This document shows positions 12,486 to 12,842 of a stretch of DNA of 12,842 nt, in pieces. Where the stretch lies: NCBI GenBank assembly GCA_947089305.1, contig CAMUJQ010000027.1:1-12842 (forward strand), read 5' to 3'. This DNA is from an uncultured Clostridia bacterium. Lineage in GTDB: Bacteria; Bacillota; Clostridia; Christensenellales; UBA1242. The notes under the pieces are model-generated. The model had not been told where the DNA came from. It did not search any database and saw only the letters and a program-made list of their open reading frames with translations. Position numbers and translations under genes: made by a program. How positions within the stretch are numbered: position 1 is the stretch's first letter; each line of letters opens with the position of its first letter.

Positions 12486-12842
12486 TTATAAAAATCCCCA
12501 AATTAATGTAAACAAAGTAAGTAAGCCTGTCATAAAGATTGTTAAAACTAAAAACGTATCTTGCCAATGCCAAGTTTTTGCTTTTGCTTTTTGTTTTGGA
12601 ACAAGTTTTTCTAAAAAGCTTTTTTTCTTTCTATCTTCAACAATTTCTTTAAAAACGGCCTCCTGCATTTTAACAAACACTTCGCCTTCATAGGATTGCT
12701 CTTTTAAAGTTTTTTTACCTTGACCATCATACACCACACCACCATCAGTAGAAAATTCTCCGTCGCCTAGGTAATCGTGTGCAATGCCTTCCAGAACATC
12801 ATATAATCTATTCTTTTTTGTTTGATTGTGAATTTCATTCAT
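12486..12842 (-). CDS. Single-helix membrane protein, 118 aa or longer, unknown function
   Basis: I do not recognise a family. The visible protein is hydrophilic to about residue 90, with a short acidic region (AHDYLGDGEFSTDGGVVYDG), a helical stretch (VFVKMQEAVFKEIVEDRKKK) and a strongly basic patch (KLVPKQKAKAKTWHW). One hydrophobic helix at about 95-117 ends exactly at the C-terminus. The topology is that of a tail-anchored protein with the bulk of the chain in the cytoplasm, given the Lys cluster before the helix. An ATG falls on the last three bases of the window, so the upstream signals are not visible and the gene could begin further out. A terminator follows 5 nt after the stop. Confidence 0.65.
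   Translation of the reverse strand: MNEIHNQTKKNRLYDVLEGIAHDYLGDGEFSTDGGVVYDGQGKKTLKEQSYEGEVFVKMQEAVFKEIVEDRKKKSFLEKLVPKQKAKAKTWHWQDTFLVLTIFMTGLLTLFTLIWGFL

Noticed and set aside
1..12842. CRISPR array, insertion sequence, integrase or attachment site
   Set aside because: No regularly spaced direct repeats, transposase motifs or terminal inverted repeats with target duplications were seen on either strand.

Overview
The window is about 70% A+T. It shows consensus sigma-70-type promoters (TTGACA/TATAAT, 17-nt spacers), strong AAGGAG ribosome-binding sites and U-tailed hairpin terminators. Protein matches are of Firmicutes type: a pyruvate kinase start, a clostridial-style DNA polymerase IV, a zinc-binding L33, and the rpmG-secE-nusG-rplK-rplA cluster. 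This points to a low-GC Gram-positive bacterium, probably an uncultured Clostridia or Bacilli relative. I saw no sign of UGA read as Trp, and no insertion sequence, CRISPR array, tRNA or rRNA gene.

Layout. 1-119: start of pyruvate kinase (-). 271-1565: two unrecognised (+) genes, a soluble protein and a four-helix membrane protein. 1558-3188: a (-) pair of a zinc-ribbon/TM2 membrane protein translationally coupled to the tRNA thiolase mnmA. 3302-6418: three (+) genes with their own promoters, namely a small unknown protein, dinB, and a large ThyX-family protein. 6454-9049: a (-) ribosomal/transcription operon rpmG-secE-nusG-rplK-rplA, driven by a consensus promoter and carrying two long structured leaders. 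9145-11833: a (-) pair of unrecognised proteins with long disordered tails. 11978-12842: rlmH and a single-helix membrane protein (-), the latter reaching the window edge.

How the parts fit. Most content is translation machinery and its upkeep: ribosomal proteins L33, L11 and L1, NusG and SecE, rRNA methyltransferase RlmH, and tRNA thiolase MnmA. A small DNA/nucleotide group (dinB, thyX) sits between. The hairpin in front of rplA copies the L1-binding element of 23S rRNA (GUGGGAG...ACCAC) and abuts the rplA ribosome-binding site, a clear autoregulation signal. The rplK leader is also highly structured but I do not recognise it.

The points most worth a second look are: (i) a double-length ThyX-like protein whose two halves seem to have kept complementary parts of the catalytic motif; (ii) three genes (dinB, rlmH, the TM2 gene) with a -10 box exactly 6 nt before the ATG and no ribosome-binding site, which predicts leaderless mRNAs, two of them fused to the T-tract of the preceding terminator; (iii) the unexplained rplK leader; (iv) a terminator whose 5' arm overlaps the rpmG transcription start; (v) the pair of large unknown proteins at 9145-11833.
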